64,000 nucleotides of DNA, taken from contig JAGRJY010000178.1 in NCBI GenBank assembly GCA_020442465.1, forward strand, positions 81,256 through 145,255. The letters run 5' to 3'. This document shows, in pieces, positions 28,214 through 39,063 of the stretch (positions are counted from its first letter, which is position 1; each line of letters starts with the position of its first letter). The position numbers and the translations under genes are program-made. Source of the stretch: Lysobacterales bacterium. GTDB lineage: Bacteria > Pseudomonadota > Gammaproteobacteria > Xanthomonadales > Xanthomonadaceae. Under the pieces are notes generated by a model. That model was not told the DNA's origin and did not search any database. It was given only the letters and a program-made list of their open reading frames with translations.

Positions 28214-29196
28214 GGCAACTCCCTCCTGACCATGCTCACCGCGCGCCCGAGCACCTCCATTTCGCGGCGAAAGCTCTCGTCGGCCTCGATGAAACGATCG
28301 GTCTTGAAGAATCGCAGCAACGGCTCATGCGCGGCCGGGTCATCGCCAGCCGCCAGCAGCAGGCTACGAAGCCTTTCCGCCCGCGCGGGAGCCAGGTCCC
28401 CGCGGACGATCTCGACCCCGCGGGGAAAGGAAGGCGTTTCATGAACGATCTTGAGTTCGCGGACAAACTGGTCAGGCAGGCGCTCAAGGCCAGCCCAATC
28501 CATCACCGAGAAGGCGCCCGCGTCGACGAGCCCCTTGTGCACCCAGGTGGCGATGTTCTGCTCGGAGCTGGCGAAGACATACCCGACATCGCTGGGCCGC
28601 GGTCGCTCGTTCGGGGTCGGCAGGATGTCGAGCCTCAGGCCCGCCTCCAGAATGGCCGCAGCGGGCGCGTAGTAGGACGACGTCGAGTTCACGTTCTGGA
28701 ACGCGATGACACGACCGCGCAGATCCTGCAGGTTGTCGATGCCGCGATCGCGACGAACGAAGATCACCGACGAATAGCTGTTCATGCCGCCGCGCTGGGT
28801 GGCGACGAGGATCTTCGCCCCGGTGGCTTCGCCGAGCACCAGCCCGTGAGCGGGTGTTTCGGTGACCCAGTCGACCCGACCGCGACGGAGATAGCTCGCC
28901 ATCTGCTGCGCATCGCGCGCCATCAGCACCCGCCCCTGGCGGATGCCGAGGTCGGCCATCCTCGGCACGATGTAGTCGAGCAGCGCCTTGAGCTGATCGT
29001 AGTGGCGCTTGGGATTGTCGCTGATGCGACCGATGACCAGGGTGTCATCTGCCGGCATGTCTGCAGCCGCCATCTCGGCCGCGCTCGCCTGCGCGGCAGC
29101 CAGGACCAGCAGGCCGGAGACCAGCCCACCGACCCAGGCTCGCGCCCGCGAAACCAGCCACGTCATGCCGGGACGAGCGGAAATCAGGCGCCGCAC
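28210..29196 (-). CDS. PhnD-type periplasmic substrate-binding protein
   Basis: 328-residue secreted protein of the phosphate/phosphite/phosphonate-binding (PhnD-like, type 2 periplasmic binding) family, with a signal peptide ending near ASAAEM. Seen are TLVIGRISDNPKRHYDQLKALLDYI, a ligand-binding DWVTETPAHGLVL, SSVIFVRRDRGIDNLQDLRGRVIAFQNVNSTSSYYAPAAAIL and the C-terminal ILKIVHETPSFPRGV-like stretch. No ABC permease or ATPase is encoded nearby, so it is more likely a sensor than a transporter part. The GTG at 29196 has GAGGAGG 7 nt upstream and overlaps the trmJ stop by 13 bp; ATG 29166 is a weaker alternative. It overlaps the downstream GGDEF-EAL gene by 4 bp. Confidence 0.88.
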   Translation of the reverse strand: MRRLISARPGMTWLVSRARAWVGGLVSGLLVLAAAQASAAEMAAADMPADDTLVIGRISDNPKRHYDQLKALLDYIVPRMADLGIRQGRVLMARDAQQMASYLRRGRVDWVTETPAHGLVLGEATGAKILVATQRGGMNSYSSVIFVRRDRGIDNLQDLRGRVIAFQNVNSTSSYYAPAAAILEAGLRLDILPTPNERPRPSDVGYVFASSEQNIATWVHKGLVDAGAFSVMDWAGLERLPDQFVRELKIVHETPSFPRGVEIVRGDLAPARAERLRSLLLAAGDDPAAHEPLLRFFKTDRFIEADESFRREMEVLGRAVSMVRRELP

Positions 29197-29996
29197 GACT
29201 CGGCCTCCTCTTTGCCGTCCTTGTTCTCAGCCTTTCGCGCCAGCCCCGCCACGCGCTGCATGTCGGAGAAGATGCCGCGCAGGATGCGCACCTCGCGGTC
29301 GCTGGGCCGCGCCCGCGAGAACAGGCGGCGCAGGCGCTGCATCACGGTTTCGGGGGAGCGCCCCTTGTGAAAGTCGATGTCGTGCAGGGTCTGGTCGAGA
29401 TGCCCGATCAGGCCTTCCAGCTCGGCATGCGCAGCGGGCGGCTCCGCAGGATGGCTCTGCGCCGACGGCGAGTCGCCGCCCGGCAGGTCGTCGTTCAACG
29501 CGAGTCGCAGCTCGTAAGCCAATATCTGCACCGCAGCAGCCAGATTGAGCGAAGAGAACTCCGGGTCGCTGGGAATGTGCACCGCCGCCCCGCACAGATG
29601 CAACTCCTCGTTCGTGAGCCCGGTGCGCTCACGGCCGAACACCATATCGACGCATCCACCGTGGACGACTTCGGCGGCGGCCCGCGTGGCCCCCTCACGC
29701 GGGGACCACTCAGGCATGCGCACGTGGCGGAGCCGCGCCGTGCTGCCGATCACCAGGGTGGAATCGGCCAGGGCCTCGGCGAGGCTGTCGAAACGGGGCG
29801 CCTGCGAAATCAGGTCGTGCGCACCGGCCGACATGGCCCAGGCATCCTCCGAAATCGGATCGCACTCCGGCGCCACCAGCACCAGCCGGCGCAGCCCCAT
29901 GGTCTTCATCGCCCGGGCCGCACTGCCGATGTTGCCAGGATGCGACGTGCCCACCAGCACGATGCGCAGGGGGACATGGGGATCGGCTTGGCTCAT
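29184..29996 (-). CDS. trmJ: tRNA (cytidine/uridine-2'-O-)-methyltransferase TrmJ
   Basis: SPOUT-class methyltransferase of 270 residues that methylates the 2'-hydroxyl of position 32 of several tRNAs using S-adenosylmethionine. It opens with [26 protein letters not shown], the family signature; [14 protein letters not shown] and [23 protein letters not shown] form the knotted SAM site. The C-terminal tail ([37 protein letters not shown]) is also TrmJ-specific. ATG 29996 gives [10 protein letters not shown]; a longer frame upstream enters the suhB leader. It heads a three-gene minus-strand group and is divergent from suhB. Confidence 0.94.
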   Translation of the reverse strand: MSQADPHVPLRIVLVGTSHPGNIGSAARAMKTMGLRRLVLVAPECDPISEDAWAMSAGAHDLISQAPRFDSLAEALADSTLVIGSTARLRHVRMPEWSPREGATRAAAEVVHGGCVDMVFGRERTGLTNEELHLCGAAVHIPSDPEFSSLNLAAAVQILAYELRLALNDDLPGGDSPSAQSHPAEPPAAHAELEGLIGHLDQTLHDIDFHKGRSPETVMQRLRRLFSRARPSDREVRILRGIFSDMQRVAGLARKAENKDGKEEAESCGA

Positions 29997-30011
29997 CTGC
30001 TCGGTGTCATC

Positions 30012-30020
30012 TGCTAAAAT
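30012..30020 (+). promoter_or_regulatory. Extended -10 promoter element upstream of suhB
   Basis: TGCTAAAAT is an extended -10 (TGn plus TAAAAT, five of six TATAAT positions). It lies 74 bp before the suhB start in the 98-bp gap to divergent trmJ. No good -35 is found at the usual distance, as expected for extended -10 promoters. The same nonamer occurs before the aminotransferase gene at 36822. Confidence 0.55.
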
Positions 30021-30094
30021 CCGGCGCCATTTCGAGCGATGGCGCGCGCCCGGCTCGCCCCATTCACCGCTCAACTCTTCGATTGGATTCACGC

Positions 30095-30898
30095 ATGCAA
30101 AAGCCCGCGGTCACCGTCATGATCAAGGCCGCGCGCCAGGCCGGCAACACTATTCTGCGTCAGTTCGGCCGCGCGGAGGGACTGAATATCGTCGAGAAGG
30201 GCCGCCACGACTTCGCCAGCGAGGTCGACGCGCAGGCCGAAAAGGACATCATCCGCGAGCTGAAGCGGGCGTTTCCTGATCACGCATTCCTCGGCGAAGA
30301 AGGCGGACAGCTGGGCAAGGCGCGTTTCACCTTCGTCATCGATCCGCTCGACGGCACCAGCAACTTCCTGCGTGGACTGCCGCATTTCTGCGTGTCGATC
30401 GCCCTGCTGGACGGCGAAGAGCCGATCCACGGCGTAGTCTTCGACCCGCTGCGCAACGAGATCTTCTACGCGAGCAAGGGCAGCGGCGCCTTTCTCGACG
30501 AGCGCCGCATTCGCACCACCAACCGTCAGGAACTGACGGGCGGCATCGTGATCACCGGGTTTCCGCCGCGCGAACGCGCGCGCATCGACGCCCAACTCAC
30601 CGCCGTCCGCCAGCTCATGGCCGAGGCCGAGGACATCCGCCGCACCGGTTCGGCGGCGCTGGACCTGGCCTACGTGGCCTGCGGTCGCGCCGACGGCTAC
30701 TTCGAGGCGGGCGTAAAGCCGTGGGATATCGCCGCCGGCCTGCTGCTGGTGCGGGAAGCCGGCGGACGCTGCTGCAACTTCCGCGGACACAGCGACAAGC
30801 TGCTGCATAGCGGGCAAATCGTCGCCGCCGGGGTGAAGTTTGCCGACCCGCTGCAGAAACTGATGGTCAGCTCGGGCTACGCGGCCGCCTTCGACTGA
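30095..30898 (+). CDS. suhB: Inositol-1-monophosphatase SuhB
   Basis: 267-residue Mg2+-dependent phosphatase that also joins the rRNA transcription antitermination complex in E. coli. Metal-ligand motifs are FLGEEGG (Glu), the hallmark [22 protein letters not shown] (Asp-x-x-Asp-Gly-Thr) and, near the C-terminus, [32 protein letters not shown] at the N-terminus is conserved as well. ATG 30095 gives [17 protein letters not shown], the standard start. It is divergent from trmJ and ends at a strong terminator shared with secF. Confidence 0.95.
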   Translation: MQKPAVTVMIKAARQAGNTILRQFGRAEGLNIVEKGRHDFASEVDAQAEKDIIRELKRAFPDHAFLGEEGGQLGKARFTFVIDPLDGTSNFLRGLPHFCVSIALLDGEEPIHGVVFDPLRNEIFYASKGSGAFLDERRIRTTNRQELTGGIVITGFPPRERARIDAQLTAVRQLMAEAEDIRRTGSAALDLAYVACGRADGYFEAGVKPWDIAAGLLLVREAGGRCCNFRGHSDKLLHSGQIVAAGVKFADPLQKLMVSSGYAAAFD

Positions 30899-30960
30899 GC
30901 GGTCGGCGCGGCACCATCCGGCCGGGCGGCCCGACACCGGCCGCGCGTACGGCAGCACAG

Positions 30961-30995
30961 AAAAAGGCCCGCTTTCGCGGGCCTTTTCTTTTTCT
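30961..30995. terminator. Bidirectional intrinsic terminator between suhB and secF
   Basis: An 11-bp perfect stem (AAAAGGCCCGC / GCGGGCCTTTT) with a TTTC loop, T-rich on the right (TTTTCTTTTT) and A-rich on the left, so it has a U-tract in both directions. It lies between the convergent stops of suhB and secF and should end both transcripts. Confidence 0.92.
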
Positions 30996-31013
30996 GAACG
31001 CTTGGCGTGCCGA

Positions 31014-31991
31014 TCAGGGGCGACGGGCGAGCTCGCCCTCTTCGCGCGCCTTCGGCATCAGGTCCTGCTTCGAGACGCCCAGCGCCAACAGCACCGGCGA
31101 GGCGAAGAAGATGGACGAAAGCGTACCCACGACGATGCCGACGATCAGCGCCAGCGAGAATCCCTGCAGGCTCTCACCGCCGAAGAGATAGAGCGCTACC
31201 ACGGTGAGCAGCGTGGTCACCGAGGTCATGATCGTACGCGACAGGGTCTGGTTGACCGCCGTATTGAGGATCTCGACGGGCGGCGCCTTGCGCGAGGAGC
31301 GGAACAGTTCGCGCACGCGATCGAACACGACGATCTTGTCGTTCACCGAGTAGCCGTCGACCGCCAGGATCGCGGCGAGCACGGTGAGATCGAAGTCCAG
31401 ACCGAGCAGCGAGAAGAAGCCCAGCGTGACCACCACGTCGTGGATTTCACCGGCAATCGTCGCCACCGCGAACTTCCATTCGAAGCGCAGCGCGATGTAG
31501 ATGACGATGCCGGTCAGTACCACCAGCACGGCGACGATGCCGTTGTAGAGCAGTTCGGCGCCCACTTGCGGTCCGACGTAGACGCTGGGTTTGAGCGTCA
31601 CGCTGCGGCCATCCGTCTCGAGCGCCTGCTTCAGTGCCGCAGCGACCCGCGCATTGTTGTCGTCGATGCTGGACTCTTCGGTGACTTCGCCCTCGACGAT
31701 TCTGCTCACGGTCTCCGGCGACAGTCGGATCGAGAACGACTGGCTGTCGAAGCGCTGCACCTGGGAGCCGCGCATGCCGGCAGCTTCCAGCGCGCCGGTG
31801 ACGGCTTTCTGCTCGACCGCCTCGTTGAAGGTGACTTCAGTCAGCGTGCCGCCGGTGAAGTCGAGCGCCAGGTTCAAACCCTTGGTCGACAGCGACACCA
31901 CCGAGACGAGAAAGAGCGCCACCGCCACCGCCACCGTGAAGCGGCGGATGCCCATGAAGTTGACGTTGCTGTTCGGATTGAAGAATTCCAT
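31014..31991 (-). CDS. secF: Protein translocase subunit SecF
   Basis: 325-residue inner-membrane protein that, with SecD and YajC, uses proton motive force to assist late steps of Sec-dependent export. Six transmembrane helices are expected. Visible are the N-terminal NVNFMGIRRFTVAVAVALFLVSVVSL, the periplasmic LALDFTGGTLTEVTF, and the membrane core DLTVLAAILAVDGYSVNDKIVVFDRVREL with the conserved NDKIVVFDR motif. It is the last gene of queA-tgt-yajC-secD-secF, 15 bp after secD, and ends at the terminator shared with suhB. Confidence 0.95.
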   Translation of the reverse strand: MEFFNPNSNVNFMGIRRFTVAVAVALFLVSVVSLSTKGLNLALDFTGGTLTEVTFNEAVEQKAVTGALEAAGMRGSQVQRFDSQSFSIRLSPETVSRIVEGEVTEESSIDDNNARVAAALKQALETDGRSVTLKPSVYVGPQVGAELLYNGIVAVLVVLTGIVIYIALRFEWKFAVATIAGEIHDVVVTLGFFSLLGLDFDLTVLAAILAVDGYSVNDKIVVFDRVRELFRSSRKAPPVEILNTAVNQTLSRTIMTSVTTLLTVVALYLFGGESLQGFSLALIVGIVVGTLSSIFFASPVLLALGVSKQDLMPKAREEGELARRP

Positions 31992-32006
31992 GGCCGGCTC
32001 CCTGGC

Positions 32007-33884
32007 TCAGACCGAGATGCGTTCGACTTTGCGTCGACCGCCATAAATGAGTGAGACCACGGCGCGGCTGACCATGACCGAGGTGAACACCGAGGTGAGC
32101 ACACCGCACAGCAGCACCACAGCAAAGCCCTTGACCGGGCCCGAACCGAACGAGATCAGCGCGATCGCCGCAATCAGTTTGGTGACGTTGGAGTCGAGGA
32201 TGACCGTCCACGCCCGTTCGTAGCCGGAGCGGATACTGTTGATCGGCGTGTTGCCGGCACGCAGCTCCTCGCGCACGCGTTCGAGAATGAGCACGTTGCC
32301 GTCGATCGCCATACCGAGGGTCAGCACGATGCCGGCGATGCCGGGCATGGTCAGGGTGGCGTCGAACGCAGAAAGCAGCGCGGTCAGCATCAGCAGGTTC
32401 ACGAACAGCGCGAAGACCGCCACCACACCCATGAGCCGGTAGTAGATGATCATCAGCGCGCAAACCAGGGCGAAACCGAGCATGATCGCGCGCTTGCCGG
32501 CTTCGATGTTCTCCTTGCCCAGCGACGGGCCGATCACGCGCTCTTCCACGATGTCGACCGGTGCAGCCAGCGAACCGGCGCGCAGCAGCAGAGCGAGCTC
32601 GCTTGCCTCATTGGTCGAATCGAGCCCGGTAGTCTGGAAGTGCTTGCCGAACACACCGCGTACCGTGGCAACCGAAATGACTTCCTCGGTGATGCGCACC
32701 GATCGCACTTCCTTGCCGTCGACCACGCGGGTCTCCGGCGTGCGCTCGATGAACACGACCGCCATCGGCTTGCCCACGTTCTCGGTGGTGAAGTCCAGCA
32801 TGCGCTGGCCGCCGACATTGTTCAGCGTCACCGACACCTGCGGTGAGCCGTCTTCTTGCGCAAAGCCGGACTGCGCATTGACCAGCTGGTCGCCCGATGC
32901 GATCACCCGCTTGCTCAGCAGTACCGGAATCTTGCTGCCGTCGGAGGCACGGTCGCGGCGGTAGTACAGACGCGCGTCCGGCGGCACCCGCCCCGTATTC
33001 ATGGCGTCGTAGGCGGCACTCATGCTGTCGCCGACGACTGCGCGATATTCCAGCGTCGCCGTGGCACCGAGGATCTTCTTTGCCTGCGCGGTGTCCTGCA
33101 CGCCGGCCAACTGCACCACGATGCGCGATGCGCCCTGGCGCTGCACGATCGGCTCGGTGACGCCCAACTCGTTGACGCGCTTGCGCAGCGTGCCCAGGTT
33201 CTGATCGATGGCGTTGTCGAGGATCTGCTTGCTGCTCTCCGGACGCACGCGGGCGTCCAGGACCTTGTCGTCGGCGCCGTCGTCCACGATCAGATCGGGG
33301 ATATCCCGACCCATCAGGCCGGCCGCACGCTCACGATCGGCAGGATCGCGCAACTCGACGCGGATGCCGGAGGCCGAGCGGTCCACCACGGCGTAGCGAA
33401 TGTCGTTGTCGCGAAGCAGCGCACGGATGTCATCGACGAATCCGTTGACGCGTTTGTCCAGGGCTGCGGCTTCGTCCACCTGCATCAGGAAGTGCACGCC
33501 ACCCTGCAGGTCGAGACCGAGCGGCATCGGCGTGGCGTTGACGGCCTCCATCCAGCTCGGCACCGTCGAGGCCAGGTTGAGGGCCACGTTGTAGCCCTCC
33601 TTCAACTCGCCACGGATCAGGTCGGCGGACAGCAGCTGATCCTCCGGCGTCTTCAGCCGAACCATCAGGTTCTTGCCTTCGATGCCGATGCGACCGGGCT
33701 CGATGCCGGCCTTTTCGAGAACCCCTTCGACGCGCGACTGCAGCGCAGCATCGAGAGGGCTGTTGCGGTTGGCCGAGATCTGCACCGCGGGGTCCTGCGG
33801 GAACAGGTTGGGCACCGCATACAGCACGCTGACCAGACTGAGGATCAGGACCAGCGCGTACTTCCAGCGCGGGAATTCAAGCAT
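32007..33884 (-). CDS. secD: Protein translocase subunit SecD
   Basis: 625 residues: N-terminal helix (WKYALVLILSLVSVLYAVPNLF), a large periplasmic P1 domain with GLDLQGGVHFLMQVD and RVNELGVTEPIVQRQGASRIVVQLAG, then five C-terminal helices. The conserved TLGMAIDGNVLILERVREEL carries the Asp involved in proton flow, paired with the SecF equivalent. Length and motifs match proteobacterial SecD. It is transcribed between yajC (54 bp upstream) and secF. Confidence 0.96.
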   Translation of the reverse strand: MLEFPRWKYALVLILSLVSVLYAVPNLFPQDPAVQISANRNSPLDAALQSRVEGVLEKAGIEPGRIGIEGKNLMVRLKTPEDQLLSADLIRGELKEGYNVALNLASTVPSWMEAVNATPMPLGLDLQGGVHFLMQVDEAAALDKRVNGFVDDIRALLRDNDIRYAVVDRSASGIRVELRDPADRERAAGLMGRDIPDLIVDDGADDKVLDARVRPESSKQILDNAIDQNLGTLRKRVNELGVTEPIVQRQGASRIVVQLAGVQDTAQAKKILGATATLEYRAVVGDSMSAAYDAMNTGRVPPDARLYYRRDRASDGSKIPVLLSKRVIASGDQLVNAQSGFAQEDGSPQVSVTLNNVGGQRMLDFTTENVGKPMAVVFIERTPETRVVDGKEVRSVRITEEVISVATVRGVFGKHFQTTGLDSTNEASELALLLRAGSLAAPVDIVEERVIGPSLGKENIEAGKRAIMLGFALVCALMIIYYRLMGVVAVFALFVNLLMLTALLSAFDATLTMPGIAGIVLTLGMAIDGNVLILERVREELRAGNTPINSIRSGYERAWTVILDSNVTKLIAAIALISFGSGPVKGFAVVLLCGVLTSVFTSVMVSRAVVSLIYGGRRKVERISV

Positions 33885-33938
33885 GACGCACCTTGGGCAG
33901 CCGGGGGCCGCGGTTCAGGAGTGAAAGGCGTCCGCGGC

Positions 33939-34277
33939 TCAGGCGGACTTCAATGTGCCCTTGGGCAGGACGGCGGCGATCGCGTGCTTCTGCACCTTGA
34001 TCTGCACGCCCTGGGCAATCTCGACATGGATGAAGGAATCCTTGATCTCCTCCACCTTCCCGGCGATACCGCCGCTGGTCACCACTTCGTCGCCCTTGGC
34101 CAGCGCCGTGATCATCTCGCGATGCTCTTTCGCACGCTTGCTCTGCGGGCGGATGATGAAGACGAAGAAAATAAAAAAGAAGAGCGCGATCATGACGATG
34201 GTCTGCACCATCGACCCCTGCGGCGTGCCAGCGGCCTGGGCCATGGCGGGCGAAATGAGCAGGTCAAGCAGGTTCAT
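33939..34277 (-). CDS. yajC: Preprotein translocase subunit YajC
   Basis: 112-residue single-pass membrane protein of the SecDF-YajC complex. The N-terminus has one hydrophobic helix (VQTIVMIALFFFIFFVFIIRPQ) followed by the cytoplasmic signature SKRAKEHREMITALAKGDEVVTSGGIAGKV and DSFIHVEIAQGVQIKVQKHAIAAVLPKGT. It lies 96 bp downstream of tgt and 54 bp upstream of secD in the classic order. Confidence 0.95.
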   Translation of the reverse strand: MNLLDLLISPAMAQAAGTPQGSMVQTIVMIALFFFIFFVFIIRPQSKRAKEHREMITALAKGDEVVTSGGIAGKVEEIKDSFIHVEIAQGVQIKVQKHAIAAVLPKGTLKSA

Positions 34278-34373
34278 CGGGCGGGCAATCCTGTTGGCGT
34301 AAGGGAGCGGCGTTCGACCCCGGAGGGCCGGCGCAAAGTCGTCAAGTATGCCACGTGGGGGCGGCTCGGGGGT

Positions 34374-36535
<2,162 letters not shown>

Positions 36536-36905
36536 GGGAGGCAGAGGCGCGGAGTTCGGCTGGGCGGCGGATTATCGGCGCGCTTCGCGCTCGCGTCACG
36601 CCCTGCGCGCCAGCCGATGCGCGGCAGGACATTCGCGGCAGGACAAGGACGATCGATCCGGCGGGACTGCGCGGATCGGCCTGCGACGCCGGAGCTGTGA
36701 CTCCGGAACTGTGCCGCCGGGGCCATCATCCTCTGCGTGCCCGGCAAGACGCGGGTGCTGGCACTGCGCAGCCGGCCGCCCCCGTGGTTCCCTGGGCAGA
36801 AATGCCCCAGTCGGGGGCCAATGCTAAAATGCCGGTTTACCTATACACCGGCGCCAGCGAACGCCCCCAGGGCGCGCGCCGGCGTTTCTATTCGGGGAGA
36901 GCCAC
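36536..36905. other. Divergent intergenic region between queA and the aminotransferase gene
   Basis: About 370 bp without a supported gene; short open frames here have no family resemblance. It must hold the promoter of the queA operon and of the aminotransferase gene. The only clear element is TGCTAAAAT at 36822-36830, an extended -10 pointing right. The left two thirds are very GC-rich with no obvious promoter for queA. Confidence 0.5.
36822..36830 (+). promoter_or_regulatory. Extended -10 promoter element upstream of the class III aminotransferase gene
   Basis: TGCTAAAAT, the same nonamer as before suhB, 75 bp upstream of the start codon. Followed by GCCGG and a CCGG-rich leader. No -35 of quality is visible. 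Confidence 0.5.
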
Positions 36906-38408
36906 ATGCAGCATCTGGAAAAACTACACGACATGCGCCGCTACGCCGGCACACTGCGCACCCGGGGCCTGCCCGACGACGTGCTGCAGCGCTTCATCGC
37001 CAGCCACGCCGAACTGGGCGAAGCGATCGACGCAGCGCATGAGGCCCATGTCGCCCTGCGCAGCGGCGAGTTCGACGAGCTGTTGCGTGCCGACGAGGCC
37101 ACCCAGATTGCCGAAACCCAGGCTGGCTACGTCAATTTCTATGCGGATGATGCGGTGAACCCCTATGTCGCCCTCGCCGCGCGCGGCCCTTGGGTGATCA
37201 CGCTCAACGGTGCCGTGGTGCATGACTCCGGCGGCTACGGCATGCTCGGCTTCGGCCACACGCCGAAGCCGGTGCTCGAAGCCATGGGCAAACCGCAAGT
37301 AATGGCCAACATCATGACCCCGAGCCTGTCGCACCTGCGCCTGAACCGTGCGCTGCGACGTGAGGTGGGGCAGTCGCGCGGCGCCTGCCCCTACGCCAAA
37401 TTCCTGTGCCTCAATTCGGGTTCCGAATCGGTGACCCTGGCGGCGCGCATCGCCGACATCAACACCAAGCTTCAGACCGATCCGGGCGCGCGTCACGCCG
37501 GCAAGAAAGTGCGCCGCGTGGCAGTGAAGGGCGCATTCCACGGCCGCACCGAGTATCCGGCGCTTTATTCGGATTCCTCGCGCAAGACCTACCAGCAGCA
37601 CCTCGCCAGCCACAAGCAGCATGACGGCGAACTGATCACCGTCGAGCCGTACTCGGTGGAGCAGCTGCGCAAGGTGTTCGCCGACGCCGAGGCAAACGGC
37701 TGGTTCATCGAGGCCGTGTTCCTGGAGCCGGTCATGGGTGAGGGCGACCCGGGCCGTCAGGTGACCCCGGAGTTCTACGCCGCCGCGCGCGAACTCACCA
37801 AGGCGCACGGCACGCTGTTCCTGGTCGACTCGATCCAGGCCGGCCTGCGCGCGCACGGCGTGCTGTCGGTGGTCGACTACCCCGGCTTCGAGGGTCTGGA
37901 AGCGCCGGATATGGAAACGTACTCCAAGGCGCTCAACGCCGGCCAGTATCCGCTCTCGGTGCTGGCAGTCACCGAACGCGCCGCGTCGCTGTACCGCAAG
38001 GGCGTGTACGGCAACACCATGACCACCAATCCGCGCGCCATGGATGTGGCCTGCAGCGTGCTCGATCTGCTCACCCCGGACGTGCGCGAGAACATCCGCG
38101 CCAAGGGCAAGCTGTTCCTGGATAGGCTCGAAGCGCTCAAGCAGGAACTCGGCGGCCTGATCACCAAGGTGCAGGGAACCGGCTTGCTGTTCAGCTGCGA
38201 ACTGGCGCCGCAGTTCAAGTGCTTTGGCACGGGCTCGACGGAAGAGTTCATGCGTGAGGCAGGTCTCGGCGTGATCCACGGCGGCGCGAATTCGCTGCGC
38301 TTCACCCCGCACTTCCAGACCACCGACGCCGAAGTCGACCTGATCATCGACGCGGTGCGCTATGCGCTGGTGGAAGGCCCGCGCAAGACCCAGGCCGAGG
38401 CTGCCTGA
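36906..38408 (+). CDS. Class III (PLP-dependent) aminotransferase
   Basis: 500 residues with the class III fold. The PLP-binding Lys is probably K341 in YSKALNAGQYPLS, and the Asp that contacts the pyridine nitrogen is D308 in FLVDSIQAGLRAHG. The cofactor phosphate region CLNSGSESVTLAARI and AFHGRTEYPALYS are also seen. An extra N-terminal helical region of about 90 residues (MQHLEKLHDMRRYAGTLRTRG...) precedes the fold, longer than in ornithine or acetylornithine transaminases (about 400). The active-site loop is unlike the common GKALGGG form. Substrate unknown; amino-acid or omega-amino donor is likely. It stands alone with its own promoter, and a GC-rich hairpin lies 12 bp after its stop. 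Confidence 0.85.
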   Translation: MQHLEKLHDMRRYAGTLRTRGLPDDVLQRFIASHAELGEAIDAAHEAHVALRSGEFDELLRADEATQIAETQAGYVNFYADDAVNPYVALAARGPWVITLNGAVVHDSGGYGMLGFGHTPKPVLEAMGKPQVMANIMTPSLSHLRLNRALRREVGQSRGACPYAKFLCLNSGSESVTLAARIADINTKLQTDPGARHAGKKVRRVAVKGAFHGRTEYPALYSDSSRKTYQQHLASHKQHDGELITVEPYSVEQLRKVFADAEANGWFIEAVFLEPVMGEGDPGRQVTPEFYAAARELTKAHGTLFLVDSIQAGLRAHGVLSVVDYPGFEGLEAPDMETYSKALNAGQYPLSVLAVTERAASLYRKGVYGNTMTTNPRAMDVACSVLDLLTPDVRENIRAKGKLFLDRLEALKQELGGLITKVQGTGLLFSCELAPQFKCFGTGSTEEFMREAGLGVIHGGANSLRFTPHFQTTDAEVDLIIDAVRYALVEGPRKTQAEAA

Positions 38409-38419
38409 CGAAGCCCACG

Positions 38420-38443
38420 GTCGCCGCGTTCGCGCGGCCACCG
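38420..38443 (+). terminator. GC-rich hairpin after the aminotransferase gene
   Basis: GGTCGCCGCG-TTCG-CGCGGCCACC pairs at 9 of 10 positions around a UUCG tetraloop. It lacks a following T-run, so it is either a weak terminator or a stabilising 3' hairpin. Confidence 0.4.
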
Positions 38444-38575
38444 CAGGGATGACGCCGGCGCATGCACGTGCGCCGCCGCTCGCTTGATCATCGGCTGAAT
38501 CGATCCGCGATGGGCAGGACATGCTGCCCACCCAGCTTGCTATGCTTCGGTCTCGTCCCAACGGATCGAGGCACG

Positions 38576-39040
38576 ATGACGTCCAACCTTTTTCGCGCCT
38601 TGCTCCTGATTGCCGTGGCGATGCTGGTGGCCTGCAGCGGCGCGCCGCGCAAGCGTGTGTTTCCGCCTGAGGTGCGCGTGCAGGAACTCCATCGGCAGGG
38701 TGATGCCGGCTGGAGCGTAGTGTGGCGGGTCAGCAACTTCAGCAACGTCCCGATGCAGCTCGCTTCGCTCGACCTCGAGCTACGGCTCGATGGCGGATCC
38801 TGGCGCAAGATCAGCGTCCCGAGCACGGTCAAGATCACCGCCAATTCGGTCGAGCTGCTCACCACCGACCTCGGCGCGGACGCGGCGTTGAGCTCCCGCC
38901 TCGATGCGATGACCCCGTCCGACCAGCTACGCTACGAACTGCGTGGCCAGGCGCGCTTCAGCGAGCCGAGCGCGCGCTTCGACCTGAACTATGCCAGCGC
39001 GGTCAGCCCCGCACCGGGGCTGCCCGGCGTGCTGCGCTGA
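38576..39040 (+). CDS. LEA-like putative lipoprotein
   Basis: 154 residues. The N-terminus MTSNLFRALLLIAVAMLVACSG is a lipoprotein signal with lipobox L-V-A-C. The rest looks like a single immunoglobulin-type beta-sandwich (VVWRVSNFSNVPMQLASLDLELRLDGGSW, LRYELRGQARFSEPSARFDLNY), similar to the LEA14/WHy type domain found in other small periplasmic lipoproteins. No enzymatic motif. Outer-membrane location is likely because residue +2 is Ser. It is 23 bp upstream of the acyl-CoA dehydrogenase gene. Confidence 0.72.
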   Translation: MTSNLFRALLLIAVAMLVACSGAPRKRVFPPEVRVQELHRQGDAGWSVVWRVSNFSNVPMQLASLDLELRLDGGSWRKISVPSTVKITANSVELLTTDLGADAALSSRLDAMTPSDQLRYELRGQARFSEPSARFDLNYASAVSPAPGLPGVLR

Positions 39041-39063
39041 TCCACCATCGTTTCGGAGAACAC

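Noticed and set aside
26480..28444. 654-codon open frame on the plus strand
   Set aside because: Antisense to the GGDEF-EAL gene, whose motifs are intact on the other strand.
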